Shown here piece after piece: positions 56,519-64,000 of a stretch of DNA of 64,000 nt. This stretch comes from Herbidospora solisilvae (GTDB lineage Bacteria; Actinomycetota; Actinomycetes; Streptosporangiales; Streptosporangiaceae): positions 434,001 to 498,000 of the forward strand of contig NZ_WXEW01000004.1 in assembly GCF_009901565.1 (NCBI RefSeq), in the 5' to 3' direction. Position numbers and translations under genes: made by a program. Below the pieces are notes generated by a model, which ran no database searches, had not been told where the DNA came from, and worked only from the letters and a program-made list of their open reading frames with translations. Positions within the stretch are counted from its first letter, which is position 1. Every line of letters starts with the position of its first letter.

Positions 56519-57727
56519 CTACTGCACGGGCGTGCCGCCGCGCCAGACGCGGCGGGGCTTGAGGCCGAAGGCCCAGGCGAAGGCGCCTTCGTGGTCGGCG
56601 TCCCACTGGACGATGTCGGCCAGGCGGCCGGGGGCGAGGATACCGCGGTCGGGGGCGCCGAGGACCTGGGCGCCGCCCAGGGTGGCGGCGCGGAGGGCGT
56701 CGCCGACGCTCATGCCGAAGGCGGCGACGGCGAGGCTGATGACCAGGGACATCGAGGTGATGCCGCAGTGGCCGGGGTTGTGGTCGCTGCCGAGGGCGAC
56801 GGGCACGTGCTGCGACAGCAGGCGGCGGACCGGGGGCAGGGAGCCCTGCTGGAGGGCGGTGCCGGGGCAGACGACCGCGGGCACGCCGTAGCGAGCCATC
56901 AGCGCGATGTCCTCGTCGGTCACGTGGTGGAGCAGGTCGGCCGACGCGCAGCCCATCTCGGCCGCGAGTTGCACCGCGCCGCGCTTGGCGTAGGCGCCGG
57001 CGTGGACGCGGGGCAGCAGGCCGACGTTGCGTCCCGACGCGAGGACCCAGCGGGCCTCCTCGGCGGAGAAGTGGCCGTCGTCGCAGTAGACGTCGACGGA
57101 GTCGGCGCCGGCCGCCGCGGCGTCGGCGCACCAGGCCGCGACGGCCTCGACGTAGTCGCGCTGGCGGCCGAAGTACTCCGGCGGGACCACGTGGGCGGCC
57201 ATGAAGGTCACGTGGACGCGCGGCATCATCGGTTCCTTCTCCAGTTCACGGAGAAGGCGCACGTCGGCGAGTTCGCCGTCGCGCGTCAGGTGGTAGCCCG
57301 TCTTCGCCTCGACGGTGGTGGTGCCGCTGAGGAGCCACTCGCGCAGGCGTTCGCGGACGCCGTTGCACAACGTCCAGGGGTCGGTGCCGCGCGTCACGGT
57401 GACGGTGGAGCCGATGCCGCCGCCCGCGGCGGTGATGGCCGAGGCGGTCGAGCCGCCCGAGCGCATCGCCAGCTCGGCGTAGCGGTTGCCGGCGTACACC
57501 GGATGGGTGTGGGCGTCGATGAGGCCGGGGGTCACCAGGGCCCCGCCCAGGTTCTCCACGTGGTCGACGTCGGTGATGTCGTCGACGACGCCGGGGACCG
57601 ACTGCGGCAGGTCGGCCGCGCGGCCGACCCAGGCGATGCGGTCGTTGTGGACGAGAATCGAGGCGTTGCTGCAGACATCGTGGCCGGTCCAGAGGCGGCC
57701 GATGTTCGTGAGCAGCCTAACGGTCAT
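56519..57727 (-). CDS. hutI: Imidazolonepropionase
   Basis: A 402-residue amidohydrolase of the HutI type: the metal motif LIDAHTHPVYAGNRYAELA, the family block AGGGIGSTVTVTRGTD, ECP-like KTGYHLT, and LGSDHNPGHCG near the metal Asp. It opens the imidazolone ring in histidine degradation. The start at 57727 opens MTVRLLTNIGRLWTG. No other hut gene is near; its partner here is degV. Confidence 0.9.
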   Translation of the reverse strand: MTVRLLTNIGRLWTGHDVCSNASILVHNDRIAWVGRAADLPQSVPGVVDDITDVDHVENLGGALVTPGLIDAHTHPVYAGNRYAELAMRSGGSTASAITAAGGGIGSTVTVTRGTDPWTLCNGVRERLREWLLSGTTTVEAKTGYHLTRDGELADVRLLRELEKEPMMPRVHVTFMAAHVVPPEYFGRQRDYVEAVAAWCADAAAAGADSVDVYCDDGHFSAEEARWVLASGRNVGLLPRVHAGAYAKRGAVQLAAEMGCASADLLHHVTDEDIALMARYGVPAVVCPGTALQQGSLPPVRRLLSQHVPVALGSDHNPGHCGITSMSLVISLAVAAFGMSVGDALRAATLGGAQVLGAPDRGILAPGRLADIVQWDADHEGAFAWAFGLKPRRVWRGGTPVQ

Positions 57728-57986
57728 CCGACCACCACCAATGAGGACGCCAATGTCGTCACCACCGGTGGACCCGCCGGGTCCGCTCCGTGTCCGGACG
57801 TCATTGGGGGGTCTCCTGCTCTCATCGCGCACCGGGTTGTGCGATGGACCGATCGCCGGGGATCGCCTCGGCGATTTCAGTCCAGTTACGTTATTTCACA
57901 GGTCGCCTCGCTGTACAGGGTTATTGAGAAGAACGCCGGTTCGCCTCCTGGGCATCCGGTTGGCCCGTCCTGCTCTCCTGTCACGC

Positions 57987-58015
57987 CCGAGCCCATTCCC
58001 CCAGGTTGGGCTCGG
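57987..58015. terminator. Hairpin downstream of hflX
   Basis: Arms CCGAGCCCA and TGGGCTCGG (9 bp, perfect) with an 11-base loop. It lies 130 bases beyond the hflX stop on the minus strand. Confidence 0.5.
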
Positions 58016-58045
58016 TAAAGCGCGCGTCCCCCACGCGTAACGGCA

Positions 58046-58068
58046 CTCACGGCGAAATTCGCCGTGAG
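58046..58068. promoter_or_regulatory. Perfect 23-bp palindrome
   Basis: Arms CTCACGGCGAA and TTCGCCGTGAG with a single central A. The near-zero loop suits a dimeric protein-binding site more than a hairpin; it is 77 bases past the hflX stop and 319 upstream of hutI. Confidence 0.45.
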
Positions 58069-58144
58069 GTTCGCCATATCGTACCAACGGCGAAGCATGC
58101 TAGCCACCGCCGCTTTCCTGCCGGTTTACGGAAAAGGTACGAAA

Positions 58145-59542
58145 TTAGACGGTTTCCACCGGCTTGGCCACCCTGTCCAGCTCGTGGTGCAGGGTCGACG
58201 GAACCCGCGCGTGCAGGATCGTGCCGTCGCCGGTGTGGTCGACCGACAGCACCTCGCCCTCCTTGTGGGCCCGCGCGACCAGGTCGCCCCGGTCGTAGGG
58301 GATCAGGACGTGGACCTCGTGGTCGAGGTGGGGCAGCTCCTGCTCGATCAGGTCCATCAGCTCGGTGATGCCCTGGCCGGTGCGGGCGCTGACCACGATG
58401 CTGTGGCGCTCGCGCATCGTCAGCCGGTCGATGACCTCGCGGCTGGCGGCGTCGGCCTTGTTGATCACGACGATCTCGGGGATGTCGCGGGCGCCCTCGA
58501 TCTCGGCGAACACCTCGCGGACGGCGGCCAGCTGCGACTCCGGGTCGGGGTGGGAGCCGTCGACCACGTGGAGGATCAGGTCGGCGTCGCCGACCTCCTC
58601 CAGCGTCGAGCGGAACGCCTCGACGAGCTGGTGGGGCAGGTGGCGCACGAATCCCACGGTGTCGGCCAGGGTGAACAGGCGGCCTTCGGGGGTGCGCGCG
58701 CGGCGTACCGTCGGGTCGAGGGTGGCGAACAGGGCGTCCTCCACCAGCACGCCCGCGCCGGTGAGGCGGTTCAGCAGCGACGACTTGCCGGCGTTGGTGT
58801 AGCCGGCGATCGCCACGGCCGGCACCTCGCGGCGGCGGCGCGAATGGCGCTTGGTGTCGCGGGCGGTGGACATCTCCTTGATCTGGCGGCGGAGCTTGGC
58901 CATGCGCTCGCGAATGCGGCGGCGGTCGAGCTCGATCTTGGTCTCACCGGGGCCGCGGCCGCCGATGCCGACGCCGCCGGCCGCCCGTCCGCCGACCTGG
59001 CGGGACAGGTTGCCACCCCAGCCGCGCAGGCGCGGCAGGAGGTAGGAGAGCTGGGCCAGTTCGACCTGGGCCTTGCCCTCGCGGCTCTTGGCGTGCTGGG
59101 CGAAGATGTCGAGGATCAGGGCGGTGCGGTCGATGACCTTGACCTTCACCACCTCCTCGAGCTGGCGCAGCTGGCCCGGGGTCAGCTCACCGTCGCAGAT
59201 GACGGTGTCGGCGCCGGTCGAGGCGACGATGTCGCGCAGCTCGATCGCCTTGCCCGAACCGATGTAGGTGGCCGGGTCGGGCCGGTCGCGGCGCTGGATC
59301 AGGCCTTCGAGGACCTCGGAGCCGGCCGTCTCGGCCAGCAGCTTGAGTTCCTGGAGGGAGTTCTCGGCGTCGAAGGAGGTGCCGCTGGTCCACACCCCGA
59401 TCAGGACGACCCTCTCGAGGCGGAGCTGCCGGTATTCGACTTCGGTGACATCTTCGAGCTCCGTCGAAAGACCCGCGACCCGCCGTAGCGCCTGACGCTC
59501 TTCGAGTTCGTAATCGCCGATGTCTTCTGGCTCGTTAGGCAT
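58145..59542 (-). CDS. hflX: GTPase HflX
   Basis: A 465-residue HflX with the N-terminal ribosome-binding domain (AETAGSEVLEGLIQRRDRPD, ATYIGSGKAIELRDIV, LTPGQLRQLEEVVKVKVIDR) and GTPase domain (AIAGYTNAGKSSLLNRLTG, DTVGFVRHLPHQLVEAF, VINKADAA). It splits stalled ribosomes under heat stress. ATG 59542 is preferred over ATG 59551 because AGGAG is 11 rather than 2 bases away. Confidence 0.95.
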   Translation of the reverse strand: MPNEPEDIGDYELEERQALRRVAGLSTELEDVTEVEYRQLRLERVVLIGVWTSGTSFDAENSLQELKLLAETAGSEVLEGLIQRRDRPDPATYIGSGKAIELRDIVASTGADTVICDGELTPGQLRQLEEVVKVKVIDRTALILDIFAQHAKSREGKAQVELAQLSYLLPRLRGWGGNLSRQVGGRAAGGVGIGGRGPGETKIELDRRRIRERMAKLRRQIKEMSTARDTKRHSRRRREVPAVAIAGYTNAGKSSLLNRLTGAGVLVEDALFATLDPTVRRARTPEGRLFTLADTVGFVRHLPHQLVEAFRSTLEEVGDADLILHVVDGSHPDPESQLAAVREVFAEIEGARDIPEIVVINKADAASREVIDRLTMRERHSIVVSARTGQGITELMDLIEQELPHLDHEVHVLIPYDRGDLVARAHKEGEVLSVDHTGDGTILHARVPSTLHHELDRVAKPVETV

Positions 59543-59626
59543 ATACGTCATTTCTCCTGACAACAATGCGACACCACCGTGTCTTCCCATCGATGGTGGC
59601 ACGACACGGGAATCCCGCGCATCACG

Positions 59627-59734
59627 TTAAGCCCCCAGCTCAGTGAGGAGCCGGCGGCCCTCCGCCGCCCAGTGGGCCAGACCGAGGCGTTCGTGCAGGG
59701 CGGCAGCGGCGGCCGTGCGCTGCGCGCGGATGGC
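59627..59734 (-). pseudogene. C-terminal remnant of a BTAD/AAA-type regulator
   Basis: The last 35 codons before the stop at 59627 read ALHERLGLAHWAAEGRRLL and then TELGA. This parallels the very end of the intact regulator (HSRLGLPHLTRRSRELLDR) and the C-termini of AfsR/LuxR-type ATPases. Sequence upstream of it is not a protein of this kind, so only the tail remains. Confidence 0.5.
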
Positions 59735-59840
59735 CGGGCTGACGGTGGTGGCCCAGCCCAACGGGCACGGCGCGGCCGGGGGCCTCGACGGCGAGGTGCT
59801 GCTGCGCACCCGTCTGCGGCGTGGAGGTCGACCTCCCGGG
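59730..59840 (+). pseudogene. Fragment of an FAD-binding oxidoreductase
   Basis: The reading from 59730 gives AGLTVVAQPNGHGAAGGLDG followed by EVLLRTRLRR. It aligns with the FAD-binding segment of the intact oxidoreductase (ATQPNGHAPSAGFEGAILLR at about 63521-63580). The frame is lost after about 59830 where RVEVDL-like sequence continues in another frame. Confidence 0.6.
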
Positions 59841-59935
59841 CGCTGGTGCCCCACACGACCGGCCGCAAGCCCTTCACCTACCTCGCGCCCGGCGAGCGGG
59901 CGGCGGCGCGACCCCCACGGGACCTTCCGCGGTGA

Positions 59936-62900
59936 CTACCCGGTGCCGGCGTAGCGGTCGAGGAGCTCGCGGCTGCGCCGCGTGAGGTGCGGGAGGCCGA
60001 GGCGGGAGTGGACGTCGAGCGCGGCGGCGGCGTGCTCGGCGGCCAGGGCGGGGCGGCCGGTGGCGGCGGCGAGTTCGGCCAGCACCAGGTGCATCGAGCC
60101 CCAGCAGGTCACCGAGCTGCCCATCTCGACGAACTGGCCGGCGTAGGGGACGAGCTCGGCGTACTTGGCCGCCGGGTCGGGGACGCCGATGCGGGCGGCC
60201 ACCAGGCCCCAGCTGCGGGTGATGAAGTCGTGGCTCCAGTCGAGCGGGGTCCAGCCGCTCCAGCGTTCGGCCAGCCTCCGGGCCTCCTCGGTCCGGCCGG
60301 CGTCGATCGCGGCCAGCACGGCGACGGTGCGCAAAGGGGCGTGCACCGGCTCGTGGGCCATCGCGATCAGTTCGTCGGCCAGGTCCCCGACGCGGCCTTC
60401 GGCCTCCTTGGCGACGTACAGGGCGAGGACCCGGCAGTCGTCGAGGCCCCACATCGTGGTCGAACCCAGGAGGCGGGCGGTGTCGGCCTCGTAGTAGCGC
60501 AGGGACTCCTCGAAGCGGCCCGCCAGGGCGGCGCCGGTCGACTCGGCCACCCAGACCATGGCGGCCAGGTCGGGGCGGTGGACCTCGCCGAGCAGGCGGC
60601 GGCAGCGGCCGAGGTCGGCGTGCCAGGCGGGCAGGTCGCCGCGCTGGAGGGTGACGACCATGCGCATGATGCGGGCGACCAGTTCCGTCGACTTGGGCAG
60701 GCCGGGCAGCGCCAGCATCTCGTCGCACCAGGCCGCGCGGCGGGTCATGCCGTCTTCGGTCCAGAAGGCCGTGAGGGCGTTGTTGAGCGTCTGGGCCAGG
60801 AGTGCGGGGTCGCCGAGGCGGCGGGCGATCTCGACGGCCTCCAGCGCGTGGGGACGGCCCTCCAGGACCCTCGGTCCGTAGTGGAGTTCCAGGCTGAGGG
60901 TGCCGAGGAGCGCGGCCCGCTGGTGGTCTTCCAGCGGGCCCGCGAGCAGGTCTTCGAGCCGGGCGACCATGCGGTCGTCGACGACGCCGTAGAAGCGCCA
61001 GTTCCAGACGGTGACGCCGCCGTAGACCATGGCGGCCTCGGCCATCGCGCCGCGGTCGCCGAGGATCTCGGCCAGCTCGATCGCCTGCTCCAGGGTGGCG
61101 TGGGCGCCCGCGACGTCGCCGGTGGCGCGCTGGGCGCGGCCGAGCTCGGTGAGCAGTTCGACCCGTTTGGCGGGGTCGGCGGCGCCGTGGGCGGCCAGCG
61201 CCCGCCGGTAGAGCACGACGGCCTCGTCGTAGGCGAGCTGGGCGCAGGCCCTCGCGGCGGCGCGGGCGGCGTACTCGACGGCCCTGCGGGCGCCGCCGAC
61301 GCGGGCGGCCATGGCGAAGTGGTGGGCCAGCACCGGCAGGCGGGCGGTGACGTCGCCGCCGGGCAGCGACTCCATCGCCTCGCCGACCCTGAGGTGCAGG
61401 CGCGCCCTGGCGAGCCGGGGCAGGCCGGCGTAGAGCGCGTCGCAGACCAGGACGTGGCTGAAGCGGTAGTCGAACCCGTCTGACTCGGCCAGCAGGCCGA
61501 CGGCCACGGCCGGTTCGAGGTCGGACATGACCGCCTCGGCGGAGTCTCCGGCGGCGATCGAGAGCACGTCGAGCGACACGTCGCGGCCGAGTGCCGAGGC
61601 GACCTGGAGCAGGTCGCGGGTGCGGTCGGGCAACCGGGCGACCCGGCGGCCGATGACCTCGCGCACGCCGTCGGGCACCTCGGTCAGCCCGTGTTCGCTG
61701 TCGGCCAGGCGCAGCAGCTCGCCCAGGTAGAAGGGGTTGCCGCCGGTCCGCTGGTAGAGGGTCTCGGCCAGGGCGGGGTCGTCGCGGCCGAGGAAGGCGG
61801 CGACGTCGGCCCGGCCGAAGGGCGGCAGCGGCAGCCGTTCGGTGCCGGGTTCGCGGGCCAGCCGGGCCAGGGTGCCGCTGAGCTGCTCGGGCTCACGGCC
61901 GGGCTCGGGCCGCAGGGTCGCCACGATCAGCACCGACCGGCGGTGCACCTGCCCGGCGGCGAATTCCAGCAGCCGGAGCGAGGCGATGTCGGCGGCGTGC
62001 AGGTCGTCGAGCACGACCACCGTCGGGCCGCCGGCCGCGAGCGCGCCGAACACCGTGTCGTGGAGGTCGTAGAGCGCCGCGCCGGGGTCGGCGGCCGGCC
62101 CGGCGACGTCGCCGGACAGCAGCGCGGCCGCCTCCCGCCCGTCGTCGCCCAGCTCGCGGACCGCCTGCAGCCAGGGCCAGAACGCGGGCGCGGTGTCGCC
62201 TTCGGAGCAGCGCCCCCAGACCACCCGCAGGCCGAGCGCGCGGGCCTCCTCTCCGGCGGTCCGGGCGAAGAGCGTCTTGCCGATCCCGGCCTCGCCGGTG
62301 ACCAGCACGATGCCGCCCCGGCCGCGCCGGGCCTCCGTCACCCGCTCGCCCACCCGGGCGAGCTGCGGGCCGCGCGCGATCAGCCGCGGCGCGGCCAGGG
62401 TGGGCGCGGCGACGGCGACCGGGGTCTCGGGCGCGGGACCGGGCAGGTCGGCCGACTGCTCGAAGACGGCCTTCTCGATGCGCCGCAGCTCGGGGCCGGG
62501 TTCCAGGCCGAGCTCGTCGGCCAGCAGGGCGCGCACCCGCCGGAGGGCGCCCAGCGCGTCGGCCTGGCGGCCGGACCGGTAGAGGGCCAGGGCCAGCAGC
62601 CCCCACAGGCGCTCGCGGTAGGGGTGGGCGACGACCAGCCGTTCGAGGTCGGCCACGCACGAGGCGGCGTCGCCCAGCGCGAGCCGGGCGTCGAAGCGGT
62701 CTTCCGACGCCGAGGCGTGCAGTTCGGTGAGCCGGGCGGCGACGGGGCGGGCGAAGGCGTAGTCGGCGAACTCGGCGAGCGGCTCGCCCCGCCAGGCGCC
62801 GAGCGCGTCGTCGAGGGTCTCCAGGGCGCCCCGGTGGTCGCCCCTGACCAGCATGCGGCGGCCGTCTTCGGCCAGCCGGGCGAAGCGGGCCAGGTCGACC

Positions 62901-63214
62901 TGGCCGGGCGGCACCGCCAGCAGGTAGCCGGGTTCCCGGGTGAGCAGCACCTTCGGCGGGGTGCGCGGGGCGCGGCCCGGTTCCAGGGCACGGCGCAGAT
63001 GGGAGATGTACGCCTGGAGCGTCCCCGTCGCGCTGGAGGGCGCCTCGTCGGCCCACAACTCGTCGACGAGCCGGTCGAGCGGCACGATGTGCCCGGCGGA
63101 AAGCGCCAGCAGCGCCAGAACGGCCCGCTGCTTGGGCGGTCCCAAGTCGAGGGGCCCGCCGTCTCCCGGCCGGACCTCGAACGGCCCGAACAGGCGAAAG
63201 AACAGCGGCTCCAC
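59936..63214 (-). CDS. BTAD/AAA-ATPase transcriptional regulator (AfsR/SARP-like, large)
   Basis: A 1092-residue regulator. The N-terminal winged helix (FFRLFGPFEVRPGDGG, with LVDELWADEAPSSATGTLQ) and BTAD domain (about 100-250, with YRERLWGLLALALYRSGRQ) are typical of SARP/AfsR activators. An AAA ATPase follows with Walker A GEAGIGKT (307-314) and Walker B VVVLDDLHAAD. The remainder is TPR-like helical repeats. The GTG start follows AAGGAGAACC. It is divergent from an FAD oxidoreductase, its probable target. Confidence 0.93.
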   Translation of the reverse strand: MEPLFFRLFGPFEVRPGDGGPLDLGPPKQRAVLALLALSAGHIVPLDRLVDELWADEAPSSATGTLQAYISHLRRALEPGRAPRTPPKVLLTREPGYLLAVPPGQVDLARFARLAEDGRRMLVRGDHRGALETLDDALGAWRGEPLAEFADYAFARPVAARLTELHASASEDRFDARLALGDAASCVADLERLVVAHPYRERLWGLLALALYRSGRQADALGALRRVRALLADELGLEPGPELRRIEKAVFEQSADLPGPAPETPVAVAAPTLAAPRLIARGPQLARVGERVTEARRGRGGIVLVTGEAGIGKTLFARTAGEEARALGLRVVWGRCSEGDTAPAFWPWLQAVRELGDDGREAAALLSGDVAGPAADPGAALYDLHDTVFGALAAGGPTVVVLDDLHAADIASLRLLEFAAGQVHRRSVLIVATLRPEPGREPEQLSGTLARLAREPGTERLPLPPFGRADVAAFLGRDDPALAETLYQRTGGNPFYLGELLRLADSEHGLTEVPDGVREVIGRRVARLPDRTRDLLQVASALGRDVSLDVLSIAAGDSAEAVMSDLEPAVAVGLLAESDGFDYRFSHVLVCDALYAGLPRLARARLHLRVGEAMESLPGGDVTARLPVLAHHFAMAARVGGARRAVEYAARAAARACAQLAYDEAVVLYRRALAAHGAADPAKRVELLTELGRAQRATGDVAGAHATLEQAIELAEILGDRGAMAEAAMVYGGVTVWNWRFYGVVDDRMVARLEDLLAGPLEDHQRAALLGTLSLELHYGPRVLEGRPHALEAVEIARRLGDPALLAQTLNNALTAFWTEDGMTRRAAWCDEMLALPGLPKSTELVARIMRMVVTLQRGDLPAWHADLGRCRRLLGEVHRPDLAAMVWVAESTGAALAGRFEESLRYYEADTARLLGSTTMWGLDDCRVLALYVAKEAEGRVGDLADELIAMAHEPVHAPLRTVAVLAAIDAGRTEEARRLAERWSGWTPLDWSHDFITRSWGLVAARIGVPDPAAKYAELVPYAGQFVEMGSSVTCWGSMHLVLAELAAATGRPALAAEHAAAALDVHSRLGLPHLTRRSRELLDRYAGTG

Positions 63215-63333
63215 GGTTCTCCTTGCGTCGATCGACGCCAACCTTAAGCCGCTTCAAGTCGCATTCCAACTGCACGCCAACCCGGTCACAAATGGCGCGA
63301 TCGATCCTCGACGCAGACGAACGAGGAGGAATC
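63215..63333. promoter_or_regulatory. Divergent promoter region, regulator and oxidoreductase
   Basis: The 119 bases between the two divergent starts are AT-richer than the flanks and must hold both promoters. GAGGAGGA lies just before the oxidoreductase ATG and AAGGAG before the regulator GTG. I see no clear heptameric SARP repeat. Confidence 0.5.
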
Positions 63334-64000
63334 ATGATCAACGACTTGCGGCAGGTGGTCCGCGGCCGTGTGCTGGCCGCCGGTGACGAGGGGTTCGACC
63401 GGGCCCGCGAGCCGTGGGACGGCGCGGTCGACCAGCACGTCCTGGCGGTCGTCGAGGCCGAGGACGCCGCCGACGTGGCGGCCGTGGTCCGGCACGCGAG
63501 CCTGTACGGCCTGTCGATCGCCACCCAGCCCAACGGCCACGCGCCGTCGGCCGGGTTCGAGGGGGCGATCCTGCTGCGCACCTCCCGGATGCGGGCGGTG
63601 CACGTGCGTCCCGAGGAGCGGGTGGCCCGGGTGGAGGCCGGGGCCTCCTGGCAGGAGGTGCTTACCGCCGCCGCCAAGCACGGCCTGACCGGCCTGGCCG
63701 GCAGCACGGGCGCGGTCAGCGTGACCGGGTTCGTGCTCGGCGGCGGGCTGAGCTGGTTCGGCCGCCGGCACGGCTTCGCGGCCGACAACGTGGTGGCCTT
63801 CGAGCTGGTGGACGCCCAGGGCGACCACCAGCGGGTGACCGCCGGCAGTGACCCCGACCTGTTCTGGGCGCTGCGCGGGGGCGGCGGCGACTACGCGATC
63901 GTCACCGCCGTCGAGATCCGCCTGTTCCCCGCCCCCGAGCTGTTCGGCGGCCGGATCATGTGGCCCGCCGCCCGCGCCGCGGAGGTGCTGGCCGCCTTCC
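63334..64000 (+). CDS. FAD-binding (BBE-type) oxidoreductase, C-terminus off the window
   Basis: The reading from ATG 63334 is open to the window end (222 residues). It has the PCMH/VAO-type FAD-binding fold: ATQPNGHAPSAGFEGAILLR, VARVEAGASWQEVLTAAA, and LTGLAGSTGAVSVTGFVLGG before LFWALRGGGGDYAIVTAVEI. The segment expected to hold the covalent His (usually R-S-G-G-H) reads QPNGH, so a covalent FAD-His bond is possible. Members oxidise sugars, alkaloids or polyketides. A perfect GAGGAGGA precedes the ATG. Confidence 0.9.
   Translation, partial: MINDLRQVVRGRVLAAGDEGFDRAREPWDGAVDQHVLAVVEAEDAADVAAVVRHASLYGLSIATQPNGHAPSAGFEGAILLRTSRMRAVHVRPEERVARVEAGASWQEVLTAAAKHGLTGLAGSTGAVSVTGFVLGGGLSWFGRRHGFAADNVVAFELVDAQGDHQRVTAGSDPDLFWALRGGGGDYAIVTAVEIRLFPAPELFGGRIMWPAARAAEVLAAF

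Larger units (their letters stand above)
57728..58144. other. Intergenic region with two palindromes upstream of hutI
   Basis: No supported gene lies in these 417 bases. Two strong inverted repeats are present: 57987-58015 and 58046-58068 (described separately). Either may terminate hflX transcription from the right or control hutI. A small minus-strand frame at 57886-58107 is not convincing. Confidence 0.5.
59543..59935. other. Relic region between hflX and the BTAD regulator
   Basis: These 393 bases hold no intact gene but carry two recognisable decayed fragments: the end of a regulator on the minus strand and a piece of an FAD oxidoreductase on the plus strand. Both resemble the intact pair just to the right. 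Confidence 0.6.

Noticed and set aside
57886-58107. 73-codon minus-strand frame
   Set aside because: No ribosome site, no conserved features, and it contains both palindromes; treated as intergenic.

Overview
The window comes from a high-GC actinobacterium. The evidence is the very G+C-rich third codon positions, frequent GTG/TTG starts, ATGA-type gene overlaps, a CIRCE/HrcA heat-shock unit, a urt urea transporter beside urease, and DUF2630 and DUF3097 genes typical of the phylum. The gene content fits Streptosporangiales (Streptosporangiaceae-like), but that placement is inference; no rRNA is present to fix it. No tRNA, rRNA, prophage, insertion sequence or CRISPR array was found.

Layout. 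1-4835: a small accessory region with an epimerase (cut by the left edge), an SRPBCC protein divergent from a TetR regulator with two near-identical palindromic operators, a shortened glutamate-dehydrogenase-like protein, a frameshifted Gfo/Idh/MocA gene and an FAD oxidoreductase. 4931-9132: leuA with an upstream Leu-codon leader peptide and hairpin, a DUF2630 gene and a tandem pair of double-GNAT acetyltransferases. 9198-18746: a nitrogen-scavenging unit, the urea ABC importer urtABCDE (minus) divergent from ureABCFGD (plus), with a GlnR-like box in between.

18756-53963 is a conserved actinobacterial backbone on the minus strand: era, a cytidine-deaminase homologue, corC-type protein, ybeY, phoH, HIT, rsmE, dnaJ, hrcA, hemW, lepA, then rpsT on the plus strand, then holA, comEC and comEA on the minus strand. 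Plus-strand insertions interrupt it: a VanR/VanS/VanY-like set, an ECF sigma factor with a membrane partner, a chitinase, an unusual GH18-like protein and a two-permease/two-ATPase ABC exporter; a minus-strand vapBC-type pair also lies inside it. A candidate 6C-type small RNA (two stem-loops with the same C-rich loop) sits at 21239-21310.

53964-64000: an isochorismatase-family hydrolase, a five-copy 55-bp tandem repeat, degV, hutI, hflX, and a BTAD/AAA regulator divergent from an FAD oxidoreductase (cut by the right edge). Beside that last pair lie decayed remnants of what looks like a second copy of it.

Points most worth following: the C-rich-loop RNA; the AbrB-like tail on one ABC ATPase; the 22-residue-repeat ORF translationally coupled to comEC and the repeat-expanded comEA next to it; the 55-bp repeat array; the VanR-like repeated operator; and the eroded duplicate regulator/oxidoreductase pair.
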